A DNA stretch of 64,000 nt. Origin: Chryseobacterium luquanense. GTDB taxonomy: Bacteria > Bacteroidota > Bacteroidia > Flavobacteriales > Weeksellaceae. The position numbers and the translations under genes were made by a program. Shown in pieces: positions 53,849 to 63,426 of the stretch. The notes under the pieces were generated by a model. That model was given only the letters and a program-made list of their open reading frames with translations, was not told the origin of the DNA and did not search any database. Location: positions 1 through 64,000 of the forward strand of contig NZ_JAOVZV010000001.1 in assembly GCF_026460945.1 (NCBI RefSeq). Reading direction: 5' to 3'. Position 1 is the stretch's first letter. The number at the start of each line of letters is the position of its first letter.

Positions 53849-54547
53849 ATGAAAAACATAGTCATTATCGGTTGCGGACAGGGAATTGGATTTGCTGCTG
53901 CAAAAATATTGTCGGAAAACTACAATGTAATCGGCATTTCAAGAACAGAAAATCCTAAAATTGAAAATTTAAATATTGAATTTCATCCGATAGATATCAT
54001 TTCGGGGAATCTGGATAAAATCACATTCCCTGAAGTTATTGACGGATTGGTTTATTCGCCGGGAAGTATTAATTTAAAACCATTTAATCGGCTTTCGATT
54101 GAAGATTTTAAGAATGATTTTGAAGTCAATGTTTTGGGTGCGGTGAAAATGATTCAGAAGCTGTTACCTAATTTGAAGAAGTCGGAAAGTGCTTCTGTTG
54201 TATTGTTCAGTTCGGTGGCTGCAAAATTAGGAATGCCTTTTCACGCTTCGATTTCTGCAAGTAAAAGTGCTGTTGAAGGTTTAACGAAAAGTCTGGCGGC
54301 TGAATTGTCTGCTCAGAAAATCAGAGTTAATGCCATTGCTCCCTCTTTAACGGATACTAATTTAGCTTCACAACTTCTTTCAACACCTGAAAAAAGAGAA
54401 GCTTCGGGAAAGAGACATCCGTTGCAAAAAGTTGGAAATGCGAACGAAATCGCAAAAATGGTTGAGTTTTTATTATCTGAAAATTCATCTTGGATTACAG
54501 GACAAATCATCGGGATTGACGGCGGAATGAGTAACATCAAATTGTAA
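53849..54547 (+). CDS. Short-chain dehydrogenase/reductase
   Basis: 232-residue SDR. The cofactor motif is a GCGQGIGF variant of GxxxGxG, and the catalytic positions appear as S-(x)-SASKSAVEG with K; the expected Tyr of YxxxK is replaced by SASKS (Ser at the Tyr place), so classical SDR chemistry is doubtful. The C-terminal GIDGGMSN is typical. It follows DUF2805 by 13 bases and belongs to the same operon. Confidence 0.85.
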   Translation: MKNIVIIGCGQGIGFAAAKILSENYNVIGISRTENPKIENLNIEFHPIDIISGNLDKITFPEVIDGLVYSPGSINLKPFNRLSIEDFKNDFEVNVLGAVKMIQKLLPNLKKSESASVVLFSSVAAKLGMPFHASISASKSAVEGLTKSLAAELSAQKIRVNAIAPSLTDTNLASQLLSTPEKREASGKRHPLQKVGNANEIAKMVEFLLSENSSWITGQIIGIDGGMSNIKL

Positions 54548-54587
54548 CCATTCCCAAAAACTAATATCTTTACCATAAATTACAAAA

Positions 54588-55235
54588 ATGCAAACTGATT
54601 TTATCATAGAATTACTTCATCAAGTCAAAGAATTTGAAAATTCTGATGTGTGTAAACATAACTCGACTGTGGACGATTTTCGGGTGTGGATGAATGATAA
54701 AAAATATTCCGACGAAAGTCCGACTAAGCTTTTTAAGAATGAAAAACATCAGGTTTCATTTACCGAAAATGAAATTTGCAAACAGGTTCTCTTATTAGGA
54801 CGATATTCTAAATTACTAATCAGAAAAGGGTTAGGAGATTTTCCTGAATTAGCGAATGAAGAATTTACTTATCTGTACCGCTTAAAAGACGAACCTTTTT
54901 TAACGAAAATTCAGTTGATCGAAAAAAACGGACACGAAAAACAGACCGGAACTCAAATTATCAAAAGACTTTTGGAAGCAGGATTTCTAGAAGAAAAAAA
55001 TGACTTAGATGATAAGCGCAGCAAAAGACTCAATTTGACCAAAAAGGGTGAGGAAACATTTCATCTATCGGTAGCAAAAGTCAACCAAACATCAAAACTT
55101 TTATCCGGAAAGCTTGACAAAGATGAGAAGAATGAACTTCTGAGGATTTTGAAAAAACTTAATGAATTTCATTCTCATATTTATACCGATTATAAAAGCA
55201 CAGATATTGAAACGATTGTAAAGGTCTTTGGATAA
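54588..55235 (+). CDS. MarR-family regulator
   Basis: 215 residues, with a winged-helix core (FLTKIQLIEKNGHEKQTGTQIIKRL in part, then DLDDKRSKRLNLTKKGEE) typical of MarR proteins, and a longer N-terminal part than usual. It is the last gene of the photolyase operon, 40 bases after the SDR. Its last codons lie within the first unit of the tandem repeat. Confidence 0.85.
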   Translation: MQTDFIIELLHQVKEFENSDVCKHNSTVDDFRVWMNDKKYSDESPTKLFKNEKHQVSFTENEICKQVLLLGRYSKLLIRKGLGDFPELANEEFTYLYRLKDEPFLTKIQLIEKNGHEKQTGTQIIKRLLEAGFLEEKNDLDDKRSKRLNLTKKGEETFHLSVAKVNQTSKLLSGKLDKDEKNELLRILKKLNEFHSHIYTDYKSTDIETIVKVFG

Positions 55236-55609
55236 ATTTAAAACTGTGACAATTCACTTGGTAAAATAAATCAATTTTTTATTCTATTTATGATAAGGTA
55301 ATTATATATTTAAATGTACCAATTTAATTTTCAATAGGTTATTTATGAGAAGAAGATATGATGATATGATTTTATTTATCAGAAAATTATCATACTATAT
55401 TGGATAAATTTAAAACTGTAACAGTTCATTCGGTAAAATAAATCATTTTTTTCTATTTATAATAAAGTAATAATATATTTAAATCTACCAATTTAATTTT
55501 CAAGATTATTTATAAGAAGAAGACATTATGATATTTTTTTATTTATCAGAAATTATCATATATATAGACAATTTTCTGATTTCATTTTTATAACTTAAAT
55601 ACAAGTTAA
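55228..55609. repeat. Tandem duplication of a 172-base unit after the marR gene
   Basis: Two units with a 172-base period: the first from about 55228 (starting inside the marR stop region) to 55399, the second from 55400 to 55609. They share TTGGATAAATTTAAAACTGT at the start and many later blocks. The second unit and the copy at 47259-47401 share a 3' part (ATTTTCTGATTTCATTTTTA) that the first unit lacks. Because the unit includes the last codon and stop of marR, it arose by duplication of the gene's 3' flank. Confidence 0.75.
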
Positions 55610-55735
55610 AATGAATATGAAGATGATCAACCGTGTTAATTGTATTTAAAAAAAAGGCCTGATTATCTTAATATTTCCAAAAAATGAAACTATTCTACAG
55701 TAGAAGCTCATACGTCTCATCTTCTATGATGAAGC

Positions 55736-56050
55736 CTAAATCAGTTTTAAAAGTTCCTCAGCCGTTTTTTCAGATGAGGCAGGATTTTGTCCTGTGACCA
55801 GTCTCTTCCGTCAACTATAACATAAGTACTCCAATCTTCTATTTTACTATATACACCACCATTCTTTTAAGCATATCTTCAACCAAAAAAGGAACAACAT
55901 CGGTCAGTTGAACAGCATCTTTCCTCAGTATTGTTGAATCCAGTGACATTTTCACCCTTTACCAGATATTCTCCGTCTATTTTTTACATCCTTCAAGGCC
56001 CCAGGCGCATTGCAAACAAATGCTAGGTTTATTGTTGCTATATTTTTGTG
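55736..56050 (-). pseudogene. DJ-1/PfpI family remnant
   Basis: Minus-strand fragments in shifting frames spell the C-terminal half of a DJ-1/PfpI (Hsp31/YhbO-like) protein: FVCNAPGALKDVKN, then GEYLVKGENVTGFNN, VQLTDVVPFLVEDMLK, GVYSKIEDWSTYVIVDG and LVTGQNPASSEKTAEELL, ending in TAG at 55736-55738. At least three frameshifts or stops interrupt it and the N-terminal half is gone. The usual nucleophile-elbow CHGP reads CNAP. Clearly dead; family recognition is firm. Confidence 0.75.
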
Positions 56051-56077
56051 ATCTTTTTAAGGTATAGAGCATGAGAA

Positions 56078-56272
56078 TTGTGTTCTAACGAAGTTAACCA
56101 ATCCATTTTTAGATGTTTATCTTTTGAGAACATCAAGCAGTTGAGAAATTATTTTAAAATCTGGATTTGGACATATAATAATGAGCCTCTCACACCAACA
56201 GATTTTTTATTTAAATATAGAAAACTCGCCCAATCTAGAGCCAGAGCCAATGATTTTACAACATTCCAATAA
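56078..56272 (+). pseudogene. IS3-type transposase C-terminal fragment
   Basis: 64 codons including QLRNYFKIWIWTYNNE, PLTPTDFLFKYRKLA and a final TTFQ, which fit the end of the integrase-core transposase (OrfB) of IS3-family elements. The catalytic DDE region is absent. It is a scar of an old insertion close to the DJ-1 remnant. Confidence 0.55.
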
Positions 56273-56310
56273 TATTTTAACAACGACAACAGTTCTTTTA
56301 AAGAATCGTT

Positions 56311-56344
56311 ATAAGAAAAAAAGCCTGACCATTGGGTCAAGCTT
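56311..56344 (-). terminator. Terminator of the pectate lyase gene
   Basis: AAGC-C-TGACC (56321-56330) and GGTCA-A-GCTT (56335-56344) pair around ATTG with one mismatch. On the minus strand the hairpin is followed by TTTTTCTTAT (complement of 56311-56320). Confidence 0.75.
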
Positions 56345-56366
56345 TTACATAATACATACTCTTCTC

Positions 56367-57479
56367 TTAAAAAGTTTCACATATATTTCCAATTAAGGTA
56401 GCTCCTGCGTTTGCCATTACATCAGACTTAACAGAACCTACTGTAAGTTTTCCTATTGTATATGGTGGAGTAAATGCAGTACCATTTCCAACTTTGTTTC
56501 CGGTCACGTTGGTAAAAGTGCTTCCGGTTTCAGTAACTGCCGTATATCCACTCATTAAATCTATAGGCTGCTTCACATTTTCAAAGACATTTCTCTCCAC
56601 TAAAATATTAGCTTGAACACCAGCGGCAATACATTTATTGCTTACTGTACTGTTGAAATAACTGTTAAGAATATGAATTTTTCCAAAACGGACTCTCGGC
56701 ATACGTTCTCTGCAGCCTTGTGCCCACCAGCAGCGTACGAATGTTACATTTAATTTACCTGCATCGGCAGTAGCACCATCACTAGAACCAATGAGATTAG
56801 AGAATCTATGATCATCAGTCCCTCCTGAACCGCCTGCTTTTGGAGTTTTTAGATAGTGGAATTTGGTATATGATACCGTAATAAAATCTGATTTATTTTT
56901 TATATCAAAATTACCATCTACTCCATCTCTGAACTCACAGTGATCGATCCATACATTTCTGCAATCATCAAGAATTGCATTATCCCAACCATCAGTATCA
57001 TAAGCTCCGGGGCCTTCAAAAATAAGATTTCGTACAATGATATTATTACATCTCTTAATATTGATAATTCCTGAACCATCCTTAGTCTGATTGGAGGAAA
57101 CCAGCTTTGCTCCACTTACTCCATAAATTGTTTTCCCTGTTTGGTCCTGAAGAGATAAGCGTGTAGTTAGCGTAATGGTTCCGACAACCTTTACTACTTT
57201 AACATTTGAATTTTCAACAGCCGATTTAAGCTCAGAAAAATTTGTTACCGTTGTTTCAGCAGCCGTTCCGCCACCATTAGTACCACCATTTTGGGAGGCC
57301 CATCCGGGAGCTACACAATTTGCTAAAGGAACAACAGTTTTGGAAACCAGTGAATTTGGTGATGTCCCAATTGAATTTTCTGTCTGAAGCATTTCAAGCT
57401 GGGCGTTTGTACATGAAGCGAATGCCAGTATAGCACCCATTGCAACCACAGATAATGTGGTTTTGAATTTGAGTTTCAT
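56367..57479 (-). CDS. Pectate lyase family 1 lipoprotein
   Basis: 370 residues. The signal ends FASC, which makes it a likely lipoprotein. The parallel beta-helix domain of polysaccharide lyase family 1 follows, with NIIVRNLIFEGP, NVWIDHCEFRDGVDG (the vWiDHc motif with Ca-binding region) and RMPRVRFGKIHILNSYF (catalytic arginine stretch). It cleaves alpha-1,4-polygalacturonate by beta-elimination. It stands alone without SusCD or other pectin genes. A matching -33/-7 promoter lies upstream. Confidence 0.93.
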   Translation of the reverse strand: MKLKFKTTLSVVAMGAILAFASCTNAQLEMLQTENSIGTSPNSLVSKTVVPLANCVAPGWASQNGGTNGGGTAAETTVTNFSELKSAVENSNVKVVKVVGTITLTTRLSLQDQTGKTIYGVSGAKLVSSNQTKDGSGIINIKRCNNIIVRNLIFEGPGAYDTDGWDNAILDDCRNVWIDHCEFRDGVDGNFDIKNKSDFITVSYTKFHYLKTPKAGGSGGTDDHRFSNLIGSSDGATADAGKLNVTFVRCWWAQGCRERMPRVRFGKIHILNSYFNSTVSNKCIAAGVQANILVERNVFENVKQPIDLMSGYTAVTETGSTFTNVTGNKVGNGTAFTPPYTIGKLTVGSVKSDVMANAGATLIGNICETF

Positions 57480-57502
57480 AGTTAATATTTTTTTGATTCA
57501 GT

Positions 57503-57532
57503 CAAATTTATAAATTTTATATAATTCACCAA
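57503..57532 (-). promoter_or_regulatory. Bacteroidetes-type promoter of the pectate lyase gene
   Basis: On the minus strand TTG (57532-57530) is followed after 19 bases by TAAATTTG (57510-57503), an exact match to the TAnnTTTG box. It lies 24 bases before the start codon at 57479. Confidence 0.65.
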
Positions 57533-57817
57533 TAATTTGATTAATAATTAATCATAAAACATTAATGCAGAACATAACATCAATGTAAACGATTGCATTT
57601 TAAGAATTATGTATTTATAATTAAAGTGATTCAATAATTTACTATAATTCTTTTCTTAAGAACTCCATAACATATGGTGCTACTATCACTAAATAAATTT
57701 TATGAATATATAAAACTTCATTAATAAACTAAAAATTGATTTTATCAGATATATGAATCTTATAATTTTACTTAATTCAAATAAAACTTTTTACAATTTT
57801 CAAGTTTTCTCCGGCAA
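57533..57817. other. AT-rich intergenic region, no gene seen
   Basis: No supported frame, hairpin or RNA between the pectate lyase promoter and the dnaE remnant. Confidence 0.4.
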
Positions 57818-59543
57818 TTGCATTTTGACCATCTTAATTTTAAGCCTATCACAGCACGTTATGGAGGATCTGATAATGACTATTTATTTTCTTCAGATAC
57901 AACTCCAGACGGAGGTTATATATATGGAGTCAAACTGCTTGAAGAAAAGAAAGGCATTAAAGTGGACATAGAGGATACAACAATTTCAAAGAATGAATCA
58001 AGATGCAATGAATTATTAAGTATCGGAAAGACCATCGGCTGTTTTTATATTGAATCTCCGGCAATGCGCGGATTATTGCGAAGACTGAAATGTGATAACT
58101 ACAAGGTATTGGTTGCAGCATCGTCTATCATTCGCCCTGGGGTGGCACAAAGCGGCATGATGCGGGAATACATCTTCCGGCATAACCACCCCGACCAGTT
58201 TGAATATTTTCACGAGGTCTTTGAAAAAGAGCTCGGTGAGACCTATGGGATCATGGTCTATCAGGAGGACGTGATAAAGATCGCATTACACTTTAGTGGA
58301 GTCTCTGCAGAAAATGGTGACGTCCTTCGAAGGGCGATGAGCGGAAAGGGACGTTCACTATCAGCTTTACAGAAATTACAGGATGATTTCTTTGAATCCT
58401 GCAAGAGGAAAGGGCATCCTGAACAATTGTCTCAGGAAGTTTACCGGCAGATCGAATCCTTTGCAGGATACTCATTCTGTAAGGCACATTCCGCATCCTA
58501 TGCTGTAGAAAGTTATCAAAGTCTCTATTTGAAAGCCTACTACCCTATAGAATTTATGGTATCTGCCATCAATAACGGCGGTGGATTTTACAGAATGGAA
58601 GTTTATGTCCACGAAGCTAAAAATGTCTGGAGCAACCATTCACAATCCATGCGTCAACCTTAGCGAATTTCAGACGACGGTCTATGGAACAGATGTATAC
58701 TTAGGTCTTATGCATATTGAAAAAATGGAGGCCACTGTCAAACAGTTCATTCCTGAGGAAAGAAAGATTAATGGTAACTACAGGTCGCTTGAGGATTTTG
58801 TCAAAAGGATCAATATTGGTATAGAAACTTTACAGATATTGATCTTTGTCGGTGCCTTCAGATTCACTGGAAAGCAAAAGCATGAACTTCTGATCGAAGC
58901 AAGATTCCTGTTCTCAAAAGGTCAGTATAATACCAAGATCATTTCCTTGTTTGAGGAACCTCAAAAGGATTATCATCTGCCTGTCATTGAAAGAAACGGA
59001 TTTGAAGATGCTTTTGATGAGATCGAAATACTGGGATTTCCTGTCTCCCATTCTATCTTTGACCTTTTAAAAACGAAATACAGAGGCCATGTGATGGTAA
59101 AGCATTTACTGAAATATCATAAAAGACAGGTTAAAATGCTTGCCTACCTGATCTCAAGAAAGCACGTTCCTATCAAAAAGAAAAACCAATCTGGTAAAAA
59201 AGATGATATGTTTTTCGGGACCTGGATTGATGCTGAAGGACAATATTTTGACACAGCCCACTTTCCTGACAGCCTTAGAAAATTTCCTTTTAAGGAAGGC
59301 GGAATTTATTTGTTGTTAGGTACTGTGGAGGTGGATTATCATTTTCCCACAGTCACCATCACAAAGATGGCGAAGATGCCATTGATTGCCGACCCCCGAT
59401 ATTCAATGGATCAGGACAGAGCCAGGGAAATGGAAAGAAGTCTGCGGGAGGATGTAAGTATGACCTCACGCAAACCATACCCACAAGAACATGAAATTAA
59501 ATTATCACGAAAAAAAATGGGATCAAAAACTATATTTTTATAA
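57818..59543 (+). pseudogene. C-terminal half of an error-prone DNA polymerase III alpha subunit (DnaE2-like), frameshifted
   Basis: From about 57930 the plus strand matches the C-terminal half of DnaE-type polymerases: GKTIGCFYIESPAMRGLLRRL, LVAASSIIRPGVAQSGMM, MVYQEDVIKIAL, VLRRAMSGKGRS and AGYSFCKAHSASYAVESYQSLYLK (all read in parts), then helix-hairpin-helix and OB-fold regions. The PHP and early polymerase domains are missing. A single extra A in the A-run at 58619-58623 shifts the frame; the reading resumes with MSGATIHNPCVN. The first 35 residues (ARYGGSDNDYLFSSDTTPDGGY) look instead like a repeat of a secreted protein, so the 5' border is a recombination joint. No imuA/imuB genes nearby. 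Confidence 0.85.
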
Positions 59544-59630
59544 GTAATTTATCATTAAAATCTTAAGTAATTGAAGAATTTCATAGTTACTTTGTCTAAG
59601 GTCAGTCTCTGCTAGCTAGATTAATTGTAA

Positions 59631-59660
59631 AAAGCCTTGCATCATAAATTGCAAGGCTTT
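59631..59660. terminator. Bidirectional terminator
   Basis: AAAGCCTTGCA (59631-59641) and TGCAAGGCTTT (59650-59660) form a perfect 11-bp stem with an 8-base loop between the convergent dnaE remnant and the old yellow enzyme gene. Confidence 0.75.
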
Positions 59661-59730
59661 CAAAGCATAATAATTTTAAATATTTATATCTTCAAATATA
59701 TTTGAAATTTAGAGTCCTTTAAATTAATTA

Positions 59731-60858
59731 CTAATCAACTACTTTAAAGAAACCTGTGGCAACTTTGATGAAGGCCTGCAGCTTTTTAGGAACAGCCAGC
59801 TCATCGGCCTTCGATAAACTCAAAACTTCATCGACCTTCTCACCATTTTCCACACGTTCGACCCAATCAGGGTTTATAATTAATCCGTGTCCAACAGCGA
59901 CCAGAGACAATCCCATATTAATTGCCTTTACCGCATCATCGCCTTGTTTGATACCGCCTGCTGAGATTACAGGTATTCTGTTGTAAACGTGATCAAGTAT
60001 CAAACTTAATATCGTTGCATCACCATTTTCTTCACCAGCCGGTTTCTGATGAAGCAGATCTGCCAATGACACATGAAGATAATCAATTCCTGAATCAATC
60101 AGCTTATCAATCAGTGGAAATGTATCTCTTATTCTGTAGCTTTCAGGCTCCTCGGGAGATATCCTGAAGCCTATCAGAAACGGACGGTCAGCATATTTTG
60201 TAATGACATCCTTGACCTCTTTGATAACTTCCAGTGCAAAGTTCATCCTCTTTTCAGCTGTTCCGCCCCAATGGTCGTTTCTCTGATTATAGTAGGGTGA
60301 AAAGAAATTCTGCGAAAGAAATCCGTGAGCCCCATGTAATTCAATTCCGTCAAAACCAGCTTCTATCGCTCTGCGTGTTGTCTCTCCGAAAGCCCGAATC
60401 ATTTCCAAAATTTCCTCATTTGTTAATTCCCGTGATACGATACCACCTGCATACAAGGCAGATGGTGACAAAGCTACAGCACTTGCACTTACGGGAATAC
60501 CATCTGGAATCAAATCCGACACTGCCTTATTACCTGCGTGATAGATTTGAAGAATGGCAGGTGCGCCACCCTTTTTAGCAGCAGCAGCCAATTTTTTAAG
60601 ACCGGGTAGAAAGAAATCATCGTAAGCCGCATATTCATTTGTAAAACCAATACCATTTGCGAGTATTCTTGTACAGCCAGTGATGACCAAACCAACGTTT
60701 CCGCTACGGGCTTCGTAGTGGTTGATCTCATCCTCTGAGACGGTGTAATCCTCATTGCTGGCCCAGGTTGTCATAGGTGCCATTACAATTCGGTTTTTGA
60801 TTCTGATCCCTTTCTTAAAGGAAAATGGTTCGAATAATTGTTGTGTTTCTGTATTCAT
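59731..60858 (-). CDS. NADH:flavin oxidoreductase, old yellow enzyme family
   Basis: 375-residue TIM-barrel FMN enzyme. Family segments: KNRIVMAPMTTWAS (21-34), QIYHAGNK, the catalytic HGAHGFLSQNFFSPYYNQR (H and N/H pair in ELHGAHGFL), and the phosphate-binding SAGGI and GHGLIINPDW near the C-terminus. It reduces activated C=C bonds of enals, enones or nitro compounds. It lies 104 bases downstream of an AraC regulator gene on the same strand. Confidence 0.9.
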   Translation of the reverse strand: MNTETQQLFEPFSFKKGIRIKNRIVMAPMTTWASNEDYTVSEDEINHYEARSGNVGLVITGCTRILANGIGFTNEYAAYDDFFLPGLKKLAAAAKKGGAPAILQIYHAGNKAVSDLIPDGIPVSASAVALSPSALYAGGIVSRELTNEEILEMIRAFGETTRRAIEAGFDGIELHGAHGFLSQNFFSPYYNQRNDHWGGTAEKRMNFALEVIKEVKDVITKYADRPFLIGFRISPEEPESYRIRDTFPLIDKLIDSGIDYLHVSLADLLHQKPAGEENGDATILSLILDHVYNRIPVISAGGIKQGDDAVKAINMGLSLVAVGHGLIINPDWVERVENGEKVDEVLSLSKADELAVPKKLQAFIKVATGFFKVVD

Positions 60859-60962
60859 TATTTTTAAATTTAATTTTATTATTTATATGATGTACTATTT
60901 AGCATTAGACAAAGCGCTTCCCGCCCCAGTTGCCTTAAGGTAAGTAAATCCGTAATAAGATT

Positions 60963-61856
60963 CTAGTTTAAGCCAGTTTCCCGGAATGCATTGGGTGAGA
61001 TCCCGACCTCTTTTTTGAAAAGTCTTGCGAAATAATTGGAATTTTCAAATCCTAAAGAAAATGCAATTTCAGTAATGTTCATTTTCCCTTCAATCAATAG
61101 ATTTTTTGCTTCTTTTATGAGGTACAAATGGATAAGCTCAATTGCTGTTTTACCCGTTTCCTGTTTGAGAAGGTCACTTAGATACCGGGAAGACAGATTA
61201 AGTTTCTCTGCCATGTAGGATACCGTCGGAAGACCTGTCTGACTCATTATTCTTTCATTGTAGTATTTATCAAGTTCCTGCTGAAATCTGCCGGCATAAG
61301 CACCAGTCGCTTCAATTCGATTGATAAACTGTCTCTTATAAAATCGCTGGGAATAAGTCAATAAAGTTCCAAGATGCGCCAGAAGAATTTGTTTGCTGTA
61401 AACATCCGTATTATTATATGATTCTTTATGCATAGTAAGTGCAAGATGCCAGATGGTCTCTTCTTCACTGGGTGTTAGATACAGGGCTTCCTTGGTCTCA
61501 TAATCAAAATAGCCATAGCTTTTCATCTCACTGAATAAAGAGGTGCCGGACAGAAAATCTTCTTTGACCGCTATCAAAAAGCAACCATCCTCCACCTTTA
61601 CATTTTTAAATGTAACCGTTTGATTAGGCCGAAAAAAAGTCATCTTTCCCCTTTGATGGTCAAATTCTTTCTTCCCGTAGGTAATGTCTCCTGAAATAAA
61701 TGTCTGAAAAGAGATGATATAAAAATCGGCACTGAAAATAATATCCTCAATTCCACCATCGCTTTTGTGACCAAAAGTTACGCTGAACAAAGGATGTTCC
61801 GGGGTTTCCACTCCGATATCCTTATTGAAGCTGCTGATGTCTTTATAATGTTTCAT
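60963..61856 (-). CDS. AraC-family transcriptional regulator
   Basis: 297 residues. The N-terminal half is a cupin-like ligand domain; the C-terminal 100 residues contain the two helix-turn-helix motifs (MAEKLNLSSRYLSDLLKQETG in part and ITEIAFSLGFENSNYFARLFKKEVG in part). It precedes the old yellow enzyme gene and follows an SDR, which are likely targets. Confidence 0.9.
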   Translation of the reverse strand: MKHYKDISSFNKDIGVETPEHPLFSVTFGHKSDGGIEDIIFSADFYIISFQTFISGDITYGKKEFDHQRGKMTFFRPNQTVTFKNVKVEDGCFLIAVKEDFLSGTSLFSEMKSYGYFDYETKEALYLTPSEEETIWHLALTMHKESYNNTDVYSKQILLAHLGTLLTYSQRFYKRQFINRIEATGAYAGRFQQELDKYYNERIMSQTGLPTVSYMAEKLNLSSRYLSDLLKQETGKTAIELIHLYLIKEAKNLLIEGKMNITEIAFSLGFENSNYFARLFKKEVGISPNAFRETGLN

Positions 61857-62082
61857 AATCTGTAAATCATTTATTCTTGTTGACAGTGCAAAGTTCGGAC
61901 TTTGAATGACACTTTTATGGATACATAAGTAGTAAGTTTTAGCACAATTTTACGAGAATCAAACTCATGATTACCTGTAAAAAGTGTTATAGAATTCTCT
62001 ACAGTCTATAAAAATAAATAGCACCGCTTTCTAAAAATGACGCTAGTAAAAATAAATTTAATGCTCATCAGCAAACAATGAG
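61857..62082. other. Intergenic region between the AraC gene and the SDR
   Basis: About 225 bases that must contain the AraC promoter on the minus strand; no strong box could be chosen and no gene is seen. Confidence 0.35.
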
Positions 62083-62829
62083 CTATTGGATACTCATCCC
62101 GCTGTCTATGACCTGCTCTGTACCTGTAAGAAAAGATGATTCATCAGAGGCTAAAAATACGACCAGATTACTAACTTCACTTGCATCTGCCATTCTGCCC
62201 AGAGGCGTAACATCTGCTGCTCCGCTTCCGTCTTCGCCAGTAGCCTCCACCATCATTGGAGTTTTGATATATCCTGGATGCACTGAATTGGCTCTGATAT
62301 TATCTTTACCATATTCTACCGCTGCTGCCTTTGTAAAACCTCTGACAGCAAACTTACTACCCGTGTAGGCCAAACTTGGATATCCAGGAATTGCGACAAT
62401 TCCGGCAACTGAGGAAATATTCACAATGGAACCGACACCAGCTTTTTGCATAGACGGAATCGTACACTTCATTCCGTAGAAAACAGCATTATGATTGATT
62501 TCAACTACCTTCAGATATTCCTCTTCCGTTATTTCGGTTACCGTTTTTATCGGACCTAAAATTCCTGCATTGTTGACCAAAACATTAATGGGTCCAAACT
62601 TTTCTTCACCTTTCGCTACAACATCTTTCCATTGCTCCACATCCGAAACATCGTGCTTTATAAACAAAGCATTTTCACCTAATTCATCAGCTATCTTTTT
62701 TCCCTTTTCTTCATTAAGGTCCGTAAGTATGACCTTAGCTCCTTCTGCAATAAATTTTCTTGCGTGCAACTCTCCCATTCCTTGGGATGCACCTGTAATA
62801 ATGGCTATTTTTCCTTTTAATCGTTCCAT
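62083..62829 (-). CDS. Short-chain dehydrogenase (3-oxoacyl-ACP/glucose dehydrogenase-like)
   Basis: 248-residue classical SDR: cofactor motif TGASQGMGE (about 13-21), NNAGILGP, and the catalytic S-Y-K in the IVNISSVAG and YTGSKFAVRG segments, with PGYIKTPM and a GTEQVIDSGMSIQ end. It belongs to the group that includes 3-alpha-hydroxysteroid and cyclohexanol dehydrogenases. It lies in a redox gene set with an old yellow enzyme and AraC regulators. The substrate is unknown. Confidence 0.9.
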   Translation of the reverse strand: MERLKGKIAIITGASQGMGELHARKFIAEGAKVILTDLNEEKGKKIADELGENALFIKHDVSDVEQWKDVVAKGEEKFGPINVLVNNAGILGPIKTVTEITEEEYLKVVEINHNAVFYGMKCTIPSMQKAGVGSIVNISSVAGIVAIPGYPSLAYTGSKFAVRGFTKAAAVEYGKDNIRANSVHPGYIKTPMMVEATGEDGSGAADVTPLGRMADASEVSNLVVFLASDESSFLTGTEQVIDSGMSIQ

Positions 62830-62934
62830 ACTAATTGAATTTAATTATAAAATAAAATTAGCGATTGATTATCTCCTATTGCTTACCCGAAGTTGGACAA
62901 ACTTTATCATTTTATGGATTTATCAATACTGTAT

Positions 62935-63279
62935 TTACGGAATGAAGTGGGAGTCTCGCCAGTCCATAAACTTTTTCGTAAAAAGTACAAACATTCCCTT
63001 TGTACCTGCTTCTATCTTTATGACCTTTACATTTTGTTCAGGACGGTAGATCAACAAGGAACGCTCATCTATCAGAAATTTCTGGTAATCTACTTCGATC
63101 GTGATACTTCCCGAATTGATGATTCCATAGGCGAAATAATGCGGTTTCATTTCAAAAGGCTCGAAGATCTCCGGTACATCTGTAAGATACAGAAAATCAT
63201 CTGAAATACTCCAATCGAGCTTTCTGTAGTTGATGATGTTCCTAATGGTGTATGGCTTGATGACATCCTCGTTTTTCAT
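62935..63279 (-). pseudogene. AraC-family regulator fragment (ligand domain only)
   Basis: 114 residues matching the N-terminal cupin-like domain of AraC regulators (IINSGSITIEVDYQKFLIDERSLLIYRPEQNV in part). The frame ends after FMDWRDSHFIP, before the two helix-turn-helix motifs. The DNA-binding half has been lost, and 100 bases downstream the SDR gene starts. It is a different gene from the regulator at 60963-61856. Confidence 0.65.
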
Positions 63280-63372
63280 CGACTTAAGATATTAAAAATA
63301 TCAGACATTTTACTATTTTTTCAACGTCTTTAGTACCAAAACTTGGTAGAATATTTGTGGATCATAATATCA

Positions 63373-63396
63373 AAACCCGCTTAAGAGAGCGGGTTT
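63373..63396 (-). terminator. Terminator after the right-hand SDR
   Basis: AAACCCGCT (63373-63381) and AGCGGGTTT (63388-63396) form a perfect 9-bp stem with a 6-base loop, and T-rich sequence follows on the minus strand. Confidence 0.8.
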
Positions 63397-63426
63397 CTAT
63401 ACTTTAACATAATTTCAGGAGATCCT

